A DNA stretch of 64,000 nucleotides, from NCBI RefSeq assembly GCF_002077135.1, contig NZ_LDOS01000005.1, positions 186,001 through 250,000 of the forward strand, given 5' to 3'. Positions 8,784-16,707 of this stretch are shown piece after piece. The DNA is from Metallibacterium scheffleri (GTDB lineage Bacteria > Pseudomonadota > Gammaproteobacteria > Xanthomonadales > Rhodanobacteraceae). Made by a program: the position numbers and the translations under genes. Under the pieces are notes generated by a model. That model saw only the letters and a list, made by a program, of their open reading frames with translations. It was not told the origin of the DNA and ran no database searches. Numbering within the stretch: the stretch's first letter is position 1; each line of letters opens with the position of its first letter.

Positions 8784-8999
8784 TTAACGGCGGCATCCTA
8801 CCACCAGGACCGGCTGCTGACCGGTTCCTGACCGAGCCGCTCCGATGAGTTGCGGTGGAAGCCGTTTCGACTGCTGGCAGCTCGTCATGGCAGTGCCCCT
8901 TGGCTGCCTGACCGTTGCTTGATTCTTGGCGGGGCTGGCGGCACACGCGCTCAAGGCGAGCGCGCTGATGGTGATGGCGACTACGCAAAAACGGTGCAT
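8784..8999 (-). CDS. Small lipoprotein on the strand opposite tra
   Basis: A 71-residue protein with a classical lipoprotein signal peptide: MHRFCVVAITISALALSAC, the lipobox being LSAC with Cys19. The mature part is about 50 residues, basic, with two more Cys. The ATG at 8997-8999 has GGAAG nearby. It is divergent from traL and shares the upstream region that holds the traL activator box. Small lipoproteins in conjugative elements are often entry-exclusion factors (for example TrbK-type), but no specific similarity is visible here, so the role stays open. Confidence 0.6.
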   Translation of the reverse strand: MHRFCVVAITISALALSACAASPAKNQATVRQPRGTAMTSCQQSKRLPPQLIGAARSGTGQQPVLVVGCRR

Positions 9000-9101
9000 G
9001 GTTGCTTCCAGCGTGGGTGGTTGTTGGGCTCGTTGTATCACGTGCCGCGACTGGCGCAAGTGCTGCGTGCGGGGTTGCCTTTTTCTGCAGCTCTGTTTTG
9101 A

Positions 9102-9152
9102 CCTCTGAGAGGTCAATCCGCCGCTGGTGTGCCCTGCAGCTTCCGGCAGACT
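9102..9152 (+). promoter_or_regulatory. Activator box and promoter for the traL operon
   Basis: CCTCTGAGAGG (9102-9112) here sits in a longer perfect palindrome (GACCTCTGAGAGGTC) and is followed by CAATCC, as at the traF promoter. CAGACT, a weak -10 (three of six matches to consensus), begins at 9147, again 35 bases after the palindrome's last base. traL starts 34 bases beyond that. Weakest -10 of the four, but the spacing is identical. Confidence 0.5.
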
Positions 9153-9180
9153 CTGCATACCGTATGAGTGGACCTCTGGT

Positions 9181-9462
9181 ATGGAGCCGATTGAACTGCC
9201 TACGCACTTGGATGATCCGAAGACCTTTCTGATCTTCAGCATGGACGACGTGTTGATCGTCGGTGTCGCCATGATCATTGGTCTGGCGACGCACTTGCTC
9301 GGATATCTGCTGCTTCTTGCGCTGGGCATGATGTGGGTCATGCGGCGTTTCCGTGGTGCCGTCCCAGATGGACACCTGCAGCATCGGCTGTACTGGTACG
9401 GCATTCCGCTCGGAAACGGCCACAGCCTGATCAATCCTCTGATCAGGAGATTCGTCGGATGA
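9181..9462 (+). CDS. traL: TraL type IV conjugative system protein
   Basis: A 93-residue F-type TraL (VirB3-like) inner-membrane protein. It starts MEPIELPTHLDDPKTFLIFSMDD, matching the family's PxxLDDPxxxLFxxxDE opening, followed by two hydrophobic segments (VLIVGVAMIIGLATHLLGYLLLL) and a YWYGIPLG-type tail near the C-terminus. An in-frame upstream ATG exists at 9127, but the family length and the DDP motif support 9181. The stop overlaps the traE start (ATGA). It is the first gene of the traLEKBVAC order. Confidence 0.88.
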   Translation: MEPIELPTHLDDPKTFLIFSMDDVLIVGVAMIIGLATHLLGYLLLLALGMMWVMRRFRGAVPDGHLQHRLYWYGIPLGNGHSLINPLIRRFVG

Positions 9463-10028
9463 ACGCGGAGAAGCTGCACACCTCGCACGCCAGCTTGATG
9501 CAAGACAACCGCTACCTGCGCGTGATCACGGTCGCCTTGTCGATGTTGACGCTCGCTCTCGGGTTTGGACTGGTTTTCCGCAAGCAGATCGTTGTGATCG
9601 TGCCTTCGAATGACCTCACGAAGTCGACCTACACCGCGACTTCGGCGGATCAAGGAGCGCTTTCTTCGTGGGGTCTCTACATCGCAACGTTGGTAGGGAA
9701 CGTGACGCCATCGAATGGAGATTTCGTGGCGAACGAACTCGGCCACCTGTTGGCGCCGTCGATCTACAAACAAGTGATGTCCTCGATCTCGGACCAGGTT
9801 TCGAAGATCCAGCAGGACCAGCTGACCTTGCAGTTCTCGCCATCCGCTGTGGCCTTCAACCAGAACAAGGATGAGGTTTCGGTCGATGGTTGGCTGACTA
9901 CGACAGATTCCCACGGTTCTCAGCACCGCCAGGAACTGACCTACCACGTCTACTTCACCGTGGTGAATTACCAACCGCATGTAGTCGGCCTGACGACTAC
10001 AAACGGCAGCATCGTCATAGGCCAGTGA
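9459..10028 (+). CDS. traE: TraE type IV conjugative transfer protein
   Basis: A 189-residue TraE (VirB5/VirB8-like component of F-type systems) with one N-terminal membrane helix (RVITVALSMLTLALGFGLVF) and a periplasmic domain. ATG 9459 overlaps the traL stop and follows AGGAGA by eight bases, which fixes the start. It shows the family's WGLYIATLVGNVTPSN block and the closing YHVYFTVVNYQPHVVGL segment. It acts in assembly of the pilus and secretion channel. Confidence 0.88.
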   Translation: MNAEKLHTSHASLMQDNRYLRVITVALSMLTLALGFGLVFRKQIVVIVPSNDLTKSTYTATSADQGALSSWGLYIATLVGNVTPSNGDFVANELGHLLAPSIYKQVMSSISDQVSKIQQDQLTLQFSPSAVAFNQNKDEVSVDGWLTTTDSHGSQHRQELTYHVYFTVVNYQPHVVGLTTTNGSIVIGQ

Positions 10029-10047
10029 GCGAGTTGAGGAATAGTCG

Positions 10048-10992
10048 ATGAGGATCATCAAACCCATTTTCTGCTTGGCTGTGCTGCTCGCGCCAGTGAT
10101 TGCAATCGCATCACCGCAGACTGCGGCGGCGCAGACACAACTGCAAGTTGTTCATGGCGGTGGTGCGTCGTTTCCAGGCACGCCTCTGCAGCCGTCTACT
10201 GCATCGCAAGGCGTTCCAGTGAGCGTCATGCGCGGCGTGGATGCAAATGCGGATGTGCTCAAGCCGGAGCATTTCACGATTAACGCAGCGCCGAATGCGA
10301 TGGTTCGATCGGTCGTGAGCCGATCGTTTCTCAACCGCATTGTCACGCCGTTCAATCACCCCATCATCAAGACGACGTCTCAGGTCAAGGTGGACACTGT
10401 GGGGCAATCGGTCTTCGTATCGATCGCGCCTACCCAAATGGACCCGATCGTGCTCTATGTCATGGATGAAGGCGACAGCAATGACTCGATCGCCTTGATG
10501 CTGATGCCTCACGCTGTTGGTCCTGTCGAGATTGACCTGAAGCAACCGACTCTGCTTGGCCGTAGACCGATGGTGTTCAACACCAAGAAGGCCGGCCAGT
10601 GGGAGCAGCAAGCGCCATACACGGACCGATTGATCGACGTAATGCGTACGCTCGCGAAGGGCCTTGTGCCGCCGGGGTACGCATTCCGCGTGTATCGGAC
10701 GGGTGACAACATGCCGTCGTGCCAGCAGGCCGGCCTGTCCATCGTGCCGCGGCAGGTGATCGATGGACAGACGCTCGAGGCGTATGTGGGCGCCATGACC
10801 AACACCACGACGGCACCGATCGAATTCAACGAGGGGAACTGCGCGCACAACGATGTGCTGGCGGTTGCATCGTGGCCCGGCCCACTGCTGCAGCCCGGTC
10901 AGAGCACCGAGGTGTACATCATCGTCAAGCGGACCTCGATCCCCTATGGCGATGAAGCGCGCCCATCTGCCTTGCTGCAAGGAGCACGTTGA
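10048..10992 (+). CDS. traK: TraK conjugal secretin-like outer-membrane protein
   Basis: A 314-residue TraK (VirB9-like) with a signal peptide (cleavage after IAIASPQTAAAQ). The N-terminal part after the signal contains the SRSFLNRIVTPFNHPIIKTTS block that marks TraK, followed by QSVFVSIAPTQMDPIVLYVMDEG, the secretin-like beta region. TraK, with lipoprotein TraV and inner-membrane TraB, forms the F-type core channel. Its stop overlaps the traB start (TGATG). Confidence 0.9.
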   Translation: MRIIKPIFCLAVLLAPVIAIASPQTAAAQTQLQVVHGGGASFPGTPLQPSTASQGVPVSVMRGVDANADVLKPEHFTINAAPNAMVRSVVSRSFLNRIVTPFNHPIIKTTSQVKVDTVGQSVFVSIAPTQMDPIVLYVMDEGDSNDSIALMLMPHAVGPVEIDLKQPTLLGRRPMVFNTKKAGQWEQQAPYTDRLIDVMRTLAKGLVPPGYAFRVYRTGDNMPSCQQAGLSIVPRQVIDGQTLEAYVGAMTNTTTAPIEFNEGNCAHNDVLAVASWPGPLLQPGQSTEVYIIVKRTSIPYGDEARPSALLQGAR

Positions 10993-12194
10993 TGTTCGGG
11001 AAGAAGAATTCCAGCTCAACGGGCAGCCAAGCGCAGCATCGCAAGGGCCTCAATGCCAAGCAGAAAAGAAATCTGTTCCTGTACGTGGGTTTCGCCGCCG
11101 TTGTGTTCATCGCGTGGGCGCTCTCGCGGCCCGGCGTGCTGTCGCAGCAGAACGCCCCCGTTAACGCAAAGAATCTGCTTGGCAGTGCCAGTTCGCACGA
11201 GTTAGGCGTTGCGTCGATCAACAATCAGGTCGCGCACCAGAGCGCGGAAATCGCGTCACTGAAACGCGCCATTGCGAAGCGCGTTCGATCGCAAACACCA
11301 GGGTCAGGGCAATACAACAGCGCCACTACTTCGGCCACGACGGTTCCGCCTCCGCCGCCCGTGCCCGTGCCCGTGCCTTCAACGTCAGGCGGCGCCGTCG
11401 CGGTGCCGTACGCGCAGCTCCCGCCATCAGGGCAAGCTGCGGCACTCGCCGCCACGCAAGCGCCCAGCATCGAGACCATCGGTGCACCGGCCAGCGCTTC
11501 GTCTGCCACGACGACTCCGAATCAAGGCGTGACGGCACAGACGCAGGCGAAGGTTCCGAAGATCTTCTTGCCGGCGGGGACGATGCTGACCGGTGTGCTC
11601 TTGACGGGACTGGATGCGCCGACGGGTCGCAATGCTTCGTCTGAACCGATACCGGTTCTGGTGCGCATCAAGGAAGACGCAATCCTGCCAAATGAATACC
11701 GCGCTGATTTTCGAGAGTGCTTCATCGTGGCCAGCGGCATTGGTGACCTCTCGAGTGAGCGCGCTTACTTGCGTGGTCAGTATCTGTCGTGCGTTCGCCG
11801 GGATGGTGGCGTTATCCAGGCACATGTCCAGATGTGGGGTACTGGTTCCGACGGATTCGCAGGCCTGCGTGGAACGCTGGTGAGCAAGCAAGGTACTGCC
11901 ATCGCGAGGGCGCTGATGGCGGGTTTCGCGGCGGGTATTGGCCAGGCTTTCACACCGCAGCAGCAGACCGTCATTGCCGCGAATGGAAGTCCTTACCAAT
12001 CTCCTCCATTGGGCGTCGCAGGTCGCATGGCTGCGTTCGGTGGCATCTCGTCGGCAGCCAATCAAGTAGCGGCCTTCTATCTCAAGATGGCTGAGTCCGA
12101 GTTTCCTGTCATCGAGGTATCCGCAGGACAGCCTGTGACCTTCATCGTGGAGAAGGGCGCATCGATTCCGATGCTCAAGGAGAAGACGTCGTGA
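10992..12194 (+). CDS. traB: TraB conjugal core-complex protein
   Basis: A 400-residue TraB (VirB10-like). It has a short basic cytoplasmic segment, one membrane helix (FLYVGFAAVVFIAWAL, about residues 32-50), a coiled segment (NNQVAHQSAEIASLKRAIAKR), a Pro-rich stretch (VPPPPPVPVPVP), then the beta-barrel TraB/TrbI domain with FLPAGTMLTGVLLTGLDAPTG and GDLSSERAYLRGQYLSCV. It spans the envelope and links inner-membrane components to TraK/TraV. ATG 10992 overlaps the traK stop, and its own stop overlaps traV. Confidence 0.92.
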   Translation: MFGKKNSSSTGSQAQHRKGLNAKQKRNLFLYVGFAAVVFIAWALSRPGVLSQQNAPVNAKNLLGSASSHELGVASINNQVAHQSAEIASLKRAIAKRVRSQTPGSGQYNSATTSATTVPPPPPVPVPVPSTSGGAVAVPYAQLPPSGQAAALAATQAPSIETIGAPASASSATTTPNQGVTAQTQAKVPKIFLPAGTMLTGVLLTGLDAPTGRNASSEPIPVLVRIKEDAILPNEYRADFRECFIVASGIGDLSSERAYLRGQYLSCVRRDGGVIQAHVQMWGTGSDGFAGLRGTLVSKQGTAIARALMAGFAAGIGQAFTPQQQTVIAANGSPYQSPPLGVAGRMAAFGGISSAANQVAAFYLKMAESEFPVIEVSAGQPVTFIVEKGASIPMLKEKTS

Positions 12195-12748
12195 TGATCA
12201 AGACTCTGCTGCGTGTGGTCGCCACTGCGGGTTGCCTCGCGCTGGTCGGGTGTGCGAGTGACCCTTATGTGTGCCCGGAGCCGTCCGGCGTTGCGTGCAT
12301 GAGCGCGAGGCAGGTCTACAAACTGACCGACCCGCCGGGCAAGGCCGGGATCGAAGCGGCCGAGGGCATCTTGCGTAATCCAAAGACAGGGAAGCTGATC
12401 CATCCAAAGGACAGCAAGACATTCAGAGAAGACCAGGCTGAAGACGACGGCCGGGTTGCGAATGCGTCGATCCAGGGCGCGGCATTGCCATTGCCGCACA
12501 CCGGCAACGTGATCCCTGTCGTTGAGCCACCGCGCGTGATGCGGGTATGGATCGGCCCATGGGTCGACAGCCACGGCAACCTGCACATGGCGCAGCGCGT
12601 GTACACGCAGATTGTGCCGCGCCGTTGGTCGATCGGCACGCGCGAATCCACGCGCCCGGCGACGTTTTTCCCGCTCGATGCGATGCCTTCGAGTGCCCCA
12701 TCCAAGGCCCCGCCGAATGCGCCTGCTGTCGCAAACGGCACGGATTGA
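12194..12748 (+). CDS. traV: TraV outer-membrane lipoprotein
   Basis: A 184-residue lipoprotein: the signal ends at VGC (Cys about 20), followed by a short mature N-terminus with two more Cys (YVCPEPSGVACMSARQVYKLTD), a TraV family hallmark. The C-terminal half has RVWIGPWVDSHGNLHMAQRVYTQIVPRRW. TraV anchors the TraK ring in the outer membrane. ATG 12194 overlaps the traB stop; a GTG three bases earlier is in frame. Confidence 0.88.
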   Translation: MIKTLLRVVATAGCLALVGCASDPYVCPEPSGVACMSARQVYKLTDPPGKAGIEAAEGILRNPKTGKLIHPKDSKTFREDQAEDDGRVANASIQGAALPLPHTGNVIPVVEPPRVMRVWIGPWVDSHGNLHMAQRVYTQIVPRRWSIGTRESTRPATFFPLDAMPSSAPSKAPPNAPAVANGTD

Positions 12749-12831
12749 TCCAAGTCAGGACGAAGCCTTGAACCGTCGTGAGGATCGCGGCGGACAGCAA
12801 CAGGACGACGAAACCCATGGGAGAAACTGAA

Positions 12832-13188
12832 ATGAACGTGTCGAAGAAGAAGCTGCAGGCTGCGTACGGCAAACTGTTGCTCGCCATCGCCATGGTGCTG
12901 CTGTCGGTGACGCCGGCACTGGCCGGCACGACCGGCGGTGGTTCCAATCCGTTCGGGTCGCTGATCACAATGTTGATCGGCTGGCTGCAGGGCGGGCTTG
13001 GTCTGCTGCTGTCCATCGTGGCGGTGATTGTTGGTCTGGTCGCTGGCGTAGCTCGCGGCTCTATCGTCGGTGTTTTGACGGGCTTTGGCGTGGCCATCGC
13101 CGCTTACTGGAGCCCATCCATCCTGCAAGGAATTTTCGGTGCCACGGTGCATCTTGCGCCTGCATTCCGAACCGTTGCTGGGTTCTGA
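12832..13188 (+). CDS. traA: F-type propilin (TraA/VirB2-like)
   Basis: A 118-residue propilin with a long signal peptide ending near TPALA (residue 31) and a mature part of about 87 residues made of two hydrophobic helices (LITMLIGWLQGGLGLLLSIVAVIVGLVAGVA and IVGVLTGFGVAIAAYW). ATG 12832 is preceded by GGGAGA at a good distance; upstream in-frame ATGs at 12778 and 12817 give no better signal peptide. Its position between traV and traC is the standard F-type pilin position. Unlike F pilin, I see no need for a TraX/TraQ partner here. Confidence 0.82.
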   Translation: MNVSKKKLQAAYGKLLLAIAMVLLSVTPALAGTTGGGSNPFGSLITMLIGWLQGGLGLLLSIVAVIVGLVAGVARGSIVGVLTGFGVAIAAYWSPSILQGIFGATVHLAPAFRTVAGF

Positions 13189-13245
13189 TGTACCTACGAA
13201 CCGCTGGAGGATCCAGCGGTTCTCTAAAGCGTTTCGAGGATCACG

Positions 13246-15780
13246 ATGGATAAGCGCTCTTCATTCGATGGACTGCTGGAGATGGCGGTGAAGCCGCTGA
13301 CGACGGCTGTCCGCTTGTTCTTCGGCACAGCCTTCGAGCCGCACTTCGAGGACGAGGTGATGCCGCAATGGCTGCAGGCGGTCGCCTACATCGATGAGCA
13401 CGACCTGTTTGTGCTCGACTCGGGTTCGCTGGGATTCGCGTTTATTGGCTCGCCGATGTCTGGGGTTGATGCGAGTATGGCGGACAAGCTGGGTGGTGTT
13501 CTGCAGACGCAGATGCCGAACGACACCGTTTTGCAGTTCGCGCTGTGGACAAGCCCCGATATGGAGCAGTCACTGGGCTCGTATGCGATCACGCGGAACA
13601 CTGCCAGTGGTCAATTTCTTCAAGGTCTGCGCGACGAGTTCATCGATTTTTTCCGGCAGGGAACAGCGTCGAGTGTCATCAAGGGCCAAGACGTCAGGCT
13701 ACGTGATGCAAAGCTGATCGTGACGGGCAAGGTTCCTGTGCACGGAGAATTTGGTCCAGATGAAATCGCTAAGGTCACCGAACTGCGTGACGTGATTCAC
13801 GCCGGGTTGAATGCGTGTGGTCTGCATTTATCGCGCATGAAATCGTCTACGTATTTGCGCGTGATGCAAACGGTGTTCAATTGGTCGCCTGGTGCAGCGT
13901 GGCGAAAGGCTCCGGAGTCTGAGCCGAACCCGGACCTCCCGTTGACCTCGCAAATCCTCGACTACGACACTGATGTGTCTGTCGACACGAAGGGCATGAC
14001 GTTCGGAAATCGGCACATTACTGTGTTGTCGCCGAAGTTTTATCCATCGCGTGGCTGGTTTGGCATGGCCTACGCCTTTCTGGGTGAGGTCATGTCGGGC
14101 TCGCGCGGACTGCGCGAACCAACATGGATGTGCTTGAATCTGTGGTTTCGTGACCGCGAAGCGGAAGCAGCCTCGATTTCGCGGGAAAGCACTTGGATTA
14201 CGCACCAGGCGAGCACGCCGCTGGCGCGGTTTACGCCACAGCTCGCTGATCAGAAGCGGTCGTTCGACCTGGCCACGGCGCAGATTGGGCAAGGCGATCG
14301 CATCGTTCGCATGCAGTTTGGCATGGCGCTTTTCAGCGCATCACACGACGATGCTGTCGCGGCATCTGCAAATGCCCGTGCCTACATGCGCGAGTTCGGC
14401 TTTCAAATGCTGTCTGACAGTTTTGCCGTCGCGCCAATCTTCGCCAGTTTGATGCCATTTGGAACGGACGTTGGTTCAGCCAAAGTCTTGCAGCGGTTCC
14501 GACGCACGACGTCGCGCGCTGTTGTCGGCATGCTACCCATCATGTCCGAGTGGCGCGGCACTGGGTCACCGCTATTGCCCATGGTCTCCAGAAATGGGCA
14601 GCTCATGATGGTGTCGAATTGGGATTCGGACACCAATTACAACATCGCCATCGCCGCGGAATCGGGCTCCGGTAAGTCGTTCTTGGGCCAGGATCTGATC
14701 GTGAACGGCCTCATGCAGGGCGAACGCTTTTGGGTGGTCGACAAGGGCAAGAGCTACCGCAACCTGTGTGAGCAGGTTGGCGGCATGCGGATGACCTTTG
14801 GCAAGGACTCGAAGCTCTGTCTGAATCCGTTCTCTATCGTCTCCGACTATGACGAAGACGAAGACCTGCTCTGCTCGCTGGTTACCGCGATGGCTGCACT
14901 CACGGAACCGCTTAGCGATCTTCAGTCTGCGGAGCTGAAGAAGATCATGCGTGCCGGATGGAACCAGCTGGGCAGCGAGAAGATGTGCATTGACGCCATC
15001 GCCTTGCTCTGCATCAAGCATCCGGACAATCGCATCCAGGACGTTGGGCGCCAGCTCTATCCATTTACCCGCGAAGGGAGTTATGGACGCCTGTTTTATG
15101 GCAAGAATAACTACGAGGCGAATAACCCGCTCATTCTGCTCGAATTGGACGATCTTGAGGGCCGCACGCACTTGCAGCGCGTCGTGCTGCTGCAGCTCAT
15201 GTTCCAGATCCGTCGTGAAATGAGCAGGCTGCCTCGCGGTTTGCACAAGTACCTGATGATCGACGAGGCTTGGGAAATCCTCGCTTCGGGGTCGGTCGGT
15301 TCGAACGAAGCAGATCCGGTTGCCGACTTCATCGGGAAGGCGTACCGACAGTTCCGCAAGCTGGGCGGCGCGGCGATCACGATTACCCAGTCCGTCAGCG
15401 ATTTCTTCATCAACAACGTCACACGCGCGATCTACGAAAACAGCGCCAACAAGTGGCTGCTTGGACAGCGCAGCGAGTCGGTGGAGGCGTCACGCCAGAG
15501 TGGGCGATTGGACCTCGGCGATCACGGTATCCGCCTGTTGAAGAGCGTCCACACGGTACCTGGCGAATACTCGGAGGTGTTCCTCTACACGCCGGCTGGT
15601 TACGGCGTCGGTCGCGTGATCACGCCGCATGTCACAAGGAAGCTGTTCTCGACGCGACCCAGTGACATCGAGGACATCGCTCGCCTGCGTAGTCAAGGTC
15701 TGTCGCTCATGGAGGCGGCGCGGCGCTTGAGCGTTGGCGATGCAAATGCGATGAACATCGTCAAAGGAGATGCACGATGA
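13246..15780 (+). CDS. traC: TraC, VirB4-like ATPase of the F-type system
   Basis: An 844-residue TraC homologue that powers pilus assembly at the inner membrane. The N-terminal TraC_F_IV domain contains DEHDLFVLDSGSLGFAFI. The ATPase half has Walker A GSGKS at residues 474-478 and Walker B LMIDEAWE at 670-676, then the ITQSVSDFF and NKWLLGQRSE motifs. Length matches F TraC (about 875). It follows the pilin gene by 57 bases and overlaps trbI by four (ATGA). Confidence 0.93.
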   Translation: MDKRSSFDGLLEMAVKPLTTAVRLFFGTAFEPHFEDEVMPQWLQAVAYIDEHDLFVLDSGSLGFAFIGSPMSGVDASMADKLGGVLQTQMPNDTVLQFALWTSPDMEQSLGSYAITRNTASGQFLQGLRDEFIDFFRQGTASSVIKGQDVRLRDAKLIVTGKVPVHGEFGPDEIAKVTELRDVIHAGLNACGLHLSRMKSSTYLRVMQTVFNWSPGAAWRKAPESEPNPDLPLTSQILDYDTDVSVDTKGMTFGNRHITVLSPKFYPSRGWFGMAYAFLGEVMSGSRGLREPTWMCLNLWFRDREAEAASISRESTWITHQASTPLARFTPQLADQKRSFDLATAQIGQGDRIVRMQFGMALFSASHDDAVAASANARAYMREFGFQMLSDSFAVAPIFASLMPFGTDVGSAKVLQRFRRTTSRAVVGMLPIMSEWRGTGSPLLPMVSRNGQLMMVSNWDSDTNYNIAIAAESGSGKSFLGQDLIVNGLMQGERFWVVDKGKSYRNLCEQVGGMRMTFGKDSKLCLNPFSIVSDYDEDEDLLCSLVTAMAALTEPLSDLQSAELKKIMRAGWNQLGSEKMCIDAIALLCIKHPDNRIQDVGRQLYPFTREGSYGRLFYGKNNYEANNPLILLELDDLEGRTHLQRVVLLQLMFQIRREMSRLPRGLHKYLMIDEAWEILASGSVGSNEADPVADFIGKAYRQFRKLGGAAITITQSVSDFFINNVTRAIYENSANKWLLGQRSESVEASRQSGRLDLGDHGIRLLKSVHTVPGEYSEVFLYTPAGYGVGRVITPHVTRKLFSTRPSDIEDIARLRSQGLSLMEAARRLSVGDANAMNIVKGDAR

Positions 15781-16184
15781 CTTCCGATGAAAGCGGTGTA
15801 TCGAACAGCGTTGATTCCGTACCAGCAGAGCAGGGCACCGGCGCCGCACAGAACCGCATCCCGCATGGTCTTTCGTCGATGGTGATCGGACTCGCCGTCT
15901 GGTCTATCGTTGTTTCGTCGGCCGCGTCGTATGTGACCTGGCGTGTGCTGGAAAACCAGAGGACTGCGGATCTTGCGATGCGTCCTCCCGTCGTGGTTCT
16001 GAACAGTTTTGGGTGGATCAAGCACGCAGGCAGCGGCCACACGATCGAACAGCGTTACGTGAGCGGCGCGGAACGGCTCAAGGGCGTCATTGCGGAGCTG
16101 CGCAAGCATGGTGCCTTAGTGCTTGATGAAAGTGCCGTGCGTGCCGCTCCACCACAGGTTCTGCTGAAGACACCGAGGCGGTGA
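15777..16184 (+). CDS. trbI: TrbI-like F-type conjugation protein
   Basis: A 135-residue membrane protein with a cytoplasmic lead, one helix (MVIGLAVWSIVVSSAASYVTW), and a periplasmic domain with RPPVVVLNSFGWIKHAG, similar to F TrbI, which influences pilus outgrowth and retraction. Its position directly after traC and overlap with the traC stop match F operon order. Confidence is moderate because TrbI proteins are short and diverge fast. Confidence 0.7.
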   Translation: MTSDESGVSNSVDSVPAEQGTGAAQNRIPHGLSSMVIGLAVWSIVVSSAASYVTWRVLENQRTADLAMRPPVVVLNSFGWIKHAGSGHTIEQRYVSGAERLKGVIAELRKHGALVLDESAVRAAPPQVLLKTPRR

Positions 16185-16188
16185 TCAC

Positions 16189-16707
16189 GTGGCAACCACG
16201 GCCGTCTCGACCAATCCCGCGTGGCAGATCCGGTTCTGGATCAAGGTCAGCGCCGGTCTGCTGGTCATGGCACTGGCGTTACTGTACGTGCTCAACAACT
16301 GGCGCGTCGGATTCAGCAACGAAGCCATGCAGTCGGTGGGGGCCGGCTGGTTCCTGGTTCATCTTGAACCTGATTACAGTCCTGCGATCGGGACATACGC
16401 GGTTTTTCATGTTGGGAATGGTTTGCAGGGCTTCCGGCCAGGCACGCTGTTCGTGAAGCTTGTCGTCGGCGGCCCTGGTGCATTGATTCACGTAGGGGTG
16501 AATAAGACCACGGTCAACGGCAAGGTCGTGGCCGGGTCGCTCGACAGCCTCAGCGCGCTGCATCTGAGTCCGAACCAAGTTGTTCGCACATTCATCGTGC
16601 CGAGGAATGCGTACTTTGTCGTCGGGACGCGCCCCTATTCGTACGACAGCCGCTACTGGGGCACGGTGCCTGTTGGCGCGTTCGTCGGTAAGGCGTACCT
16701 GCTATGA
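16189..16707 (+). CDS. S26-family signal peptidase (TraF of RP4/TrhF type)
   Basis: A 172-residue inner-membrane peptidase of family S26, probably maturing the propilin or another transfer protein. There is one N-terminal helix (VSAGLLVMALALLYVL). The region QSVGAGWFLVHLEPDY aligns with the catalytic-Ser box, with Ser49 as candidate nucleophile. LFVKLVVGGPG gives the catalytic Lys box and RPYSYDSRYWGTVP is the conserved C-terminal SxDSRYxG box. The Ser box is unusual: S-V-G rather than the common S-M/L-P. It starts at GTG 16189, five bases after trbI, and overlaps the next gene. Confidence 0.75.
   Translation: MATTAVSTNPAWQIRFWIKVSAGLLVMALALLYVLNNWRVGFSNEAMQSVGAGWFLVHLEPDYSPAIGTYAVFHVGNGLQGFRPGTLFVKLVVGGPGALIHVGVNKTTVNGKVVAGSLDSLSALHLSPNQVVRTFIVPRNAYFVVGTRPYSYDSRYWGTVPVGAFVGKAYLL

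Noticed and set aside
8784-10067. A long minus-strand open frame over traL and traE
   Set aside because: Only its last 71 codons have lipoprotein features and an RBS; the rest is the shadow of traL and traE, whose protein matches are clear.
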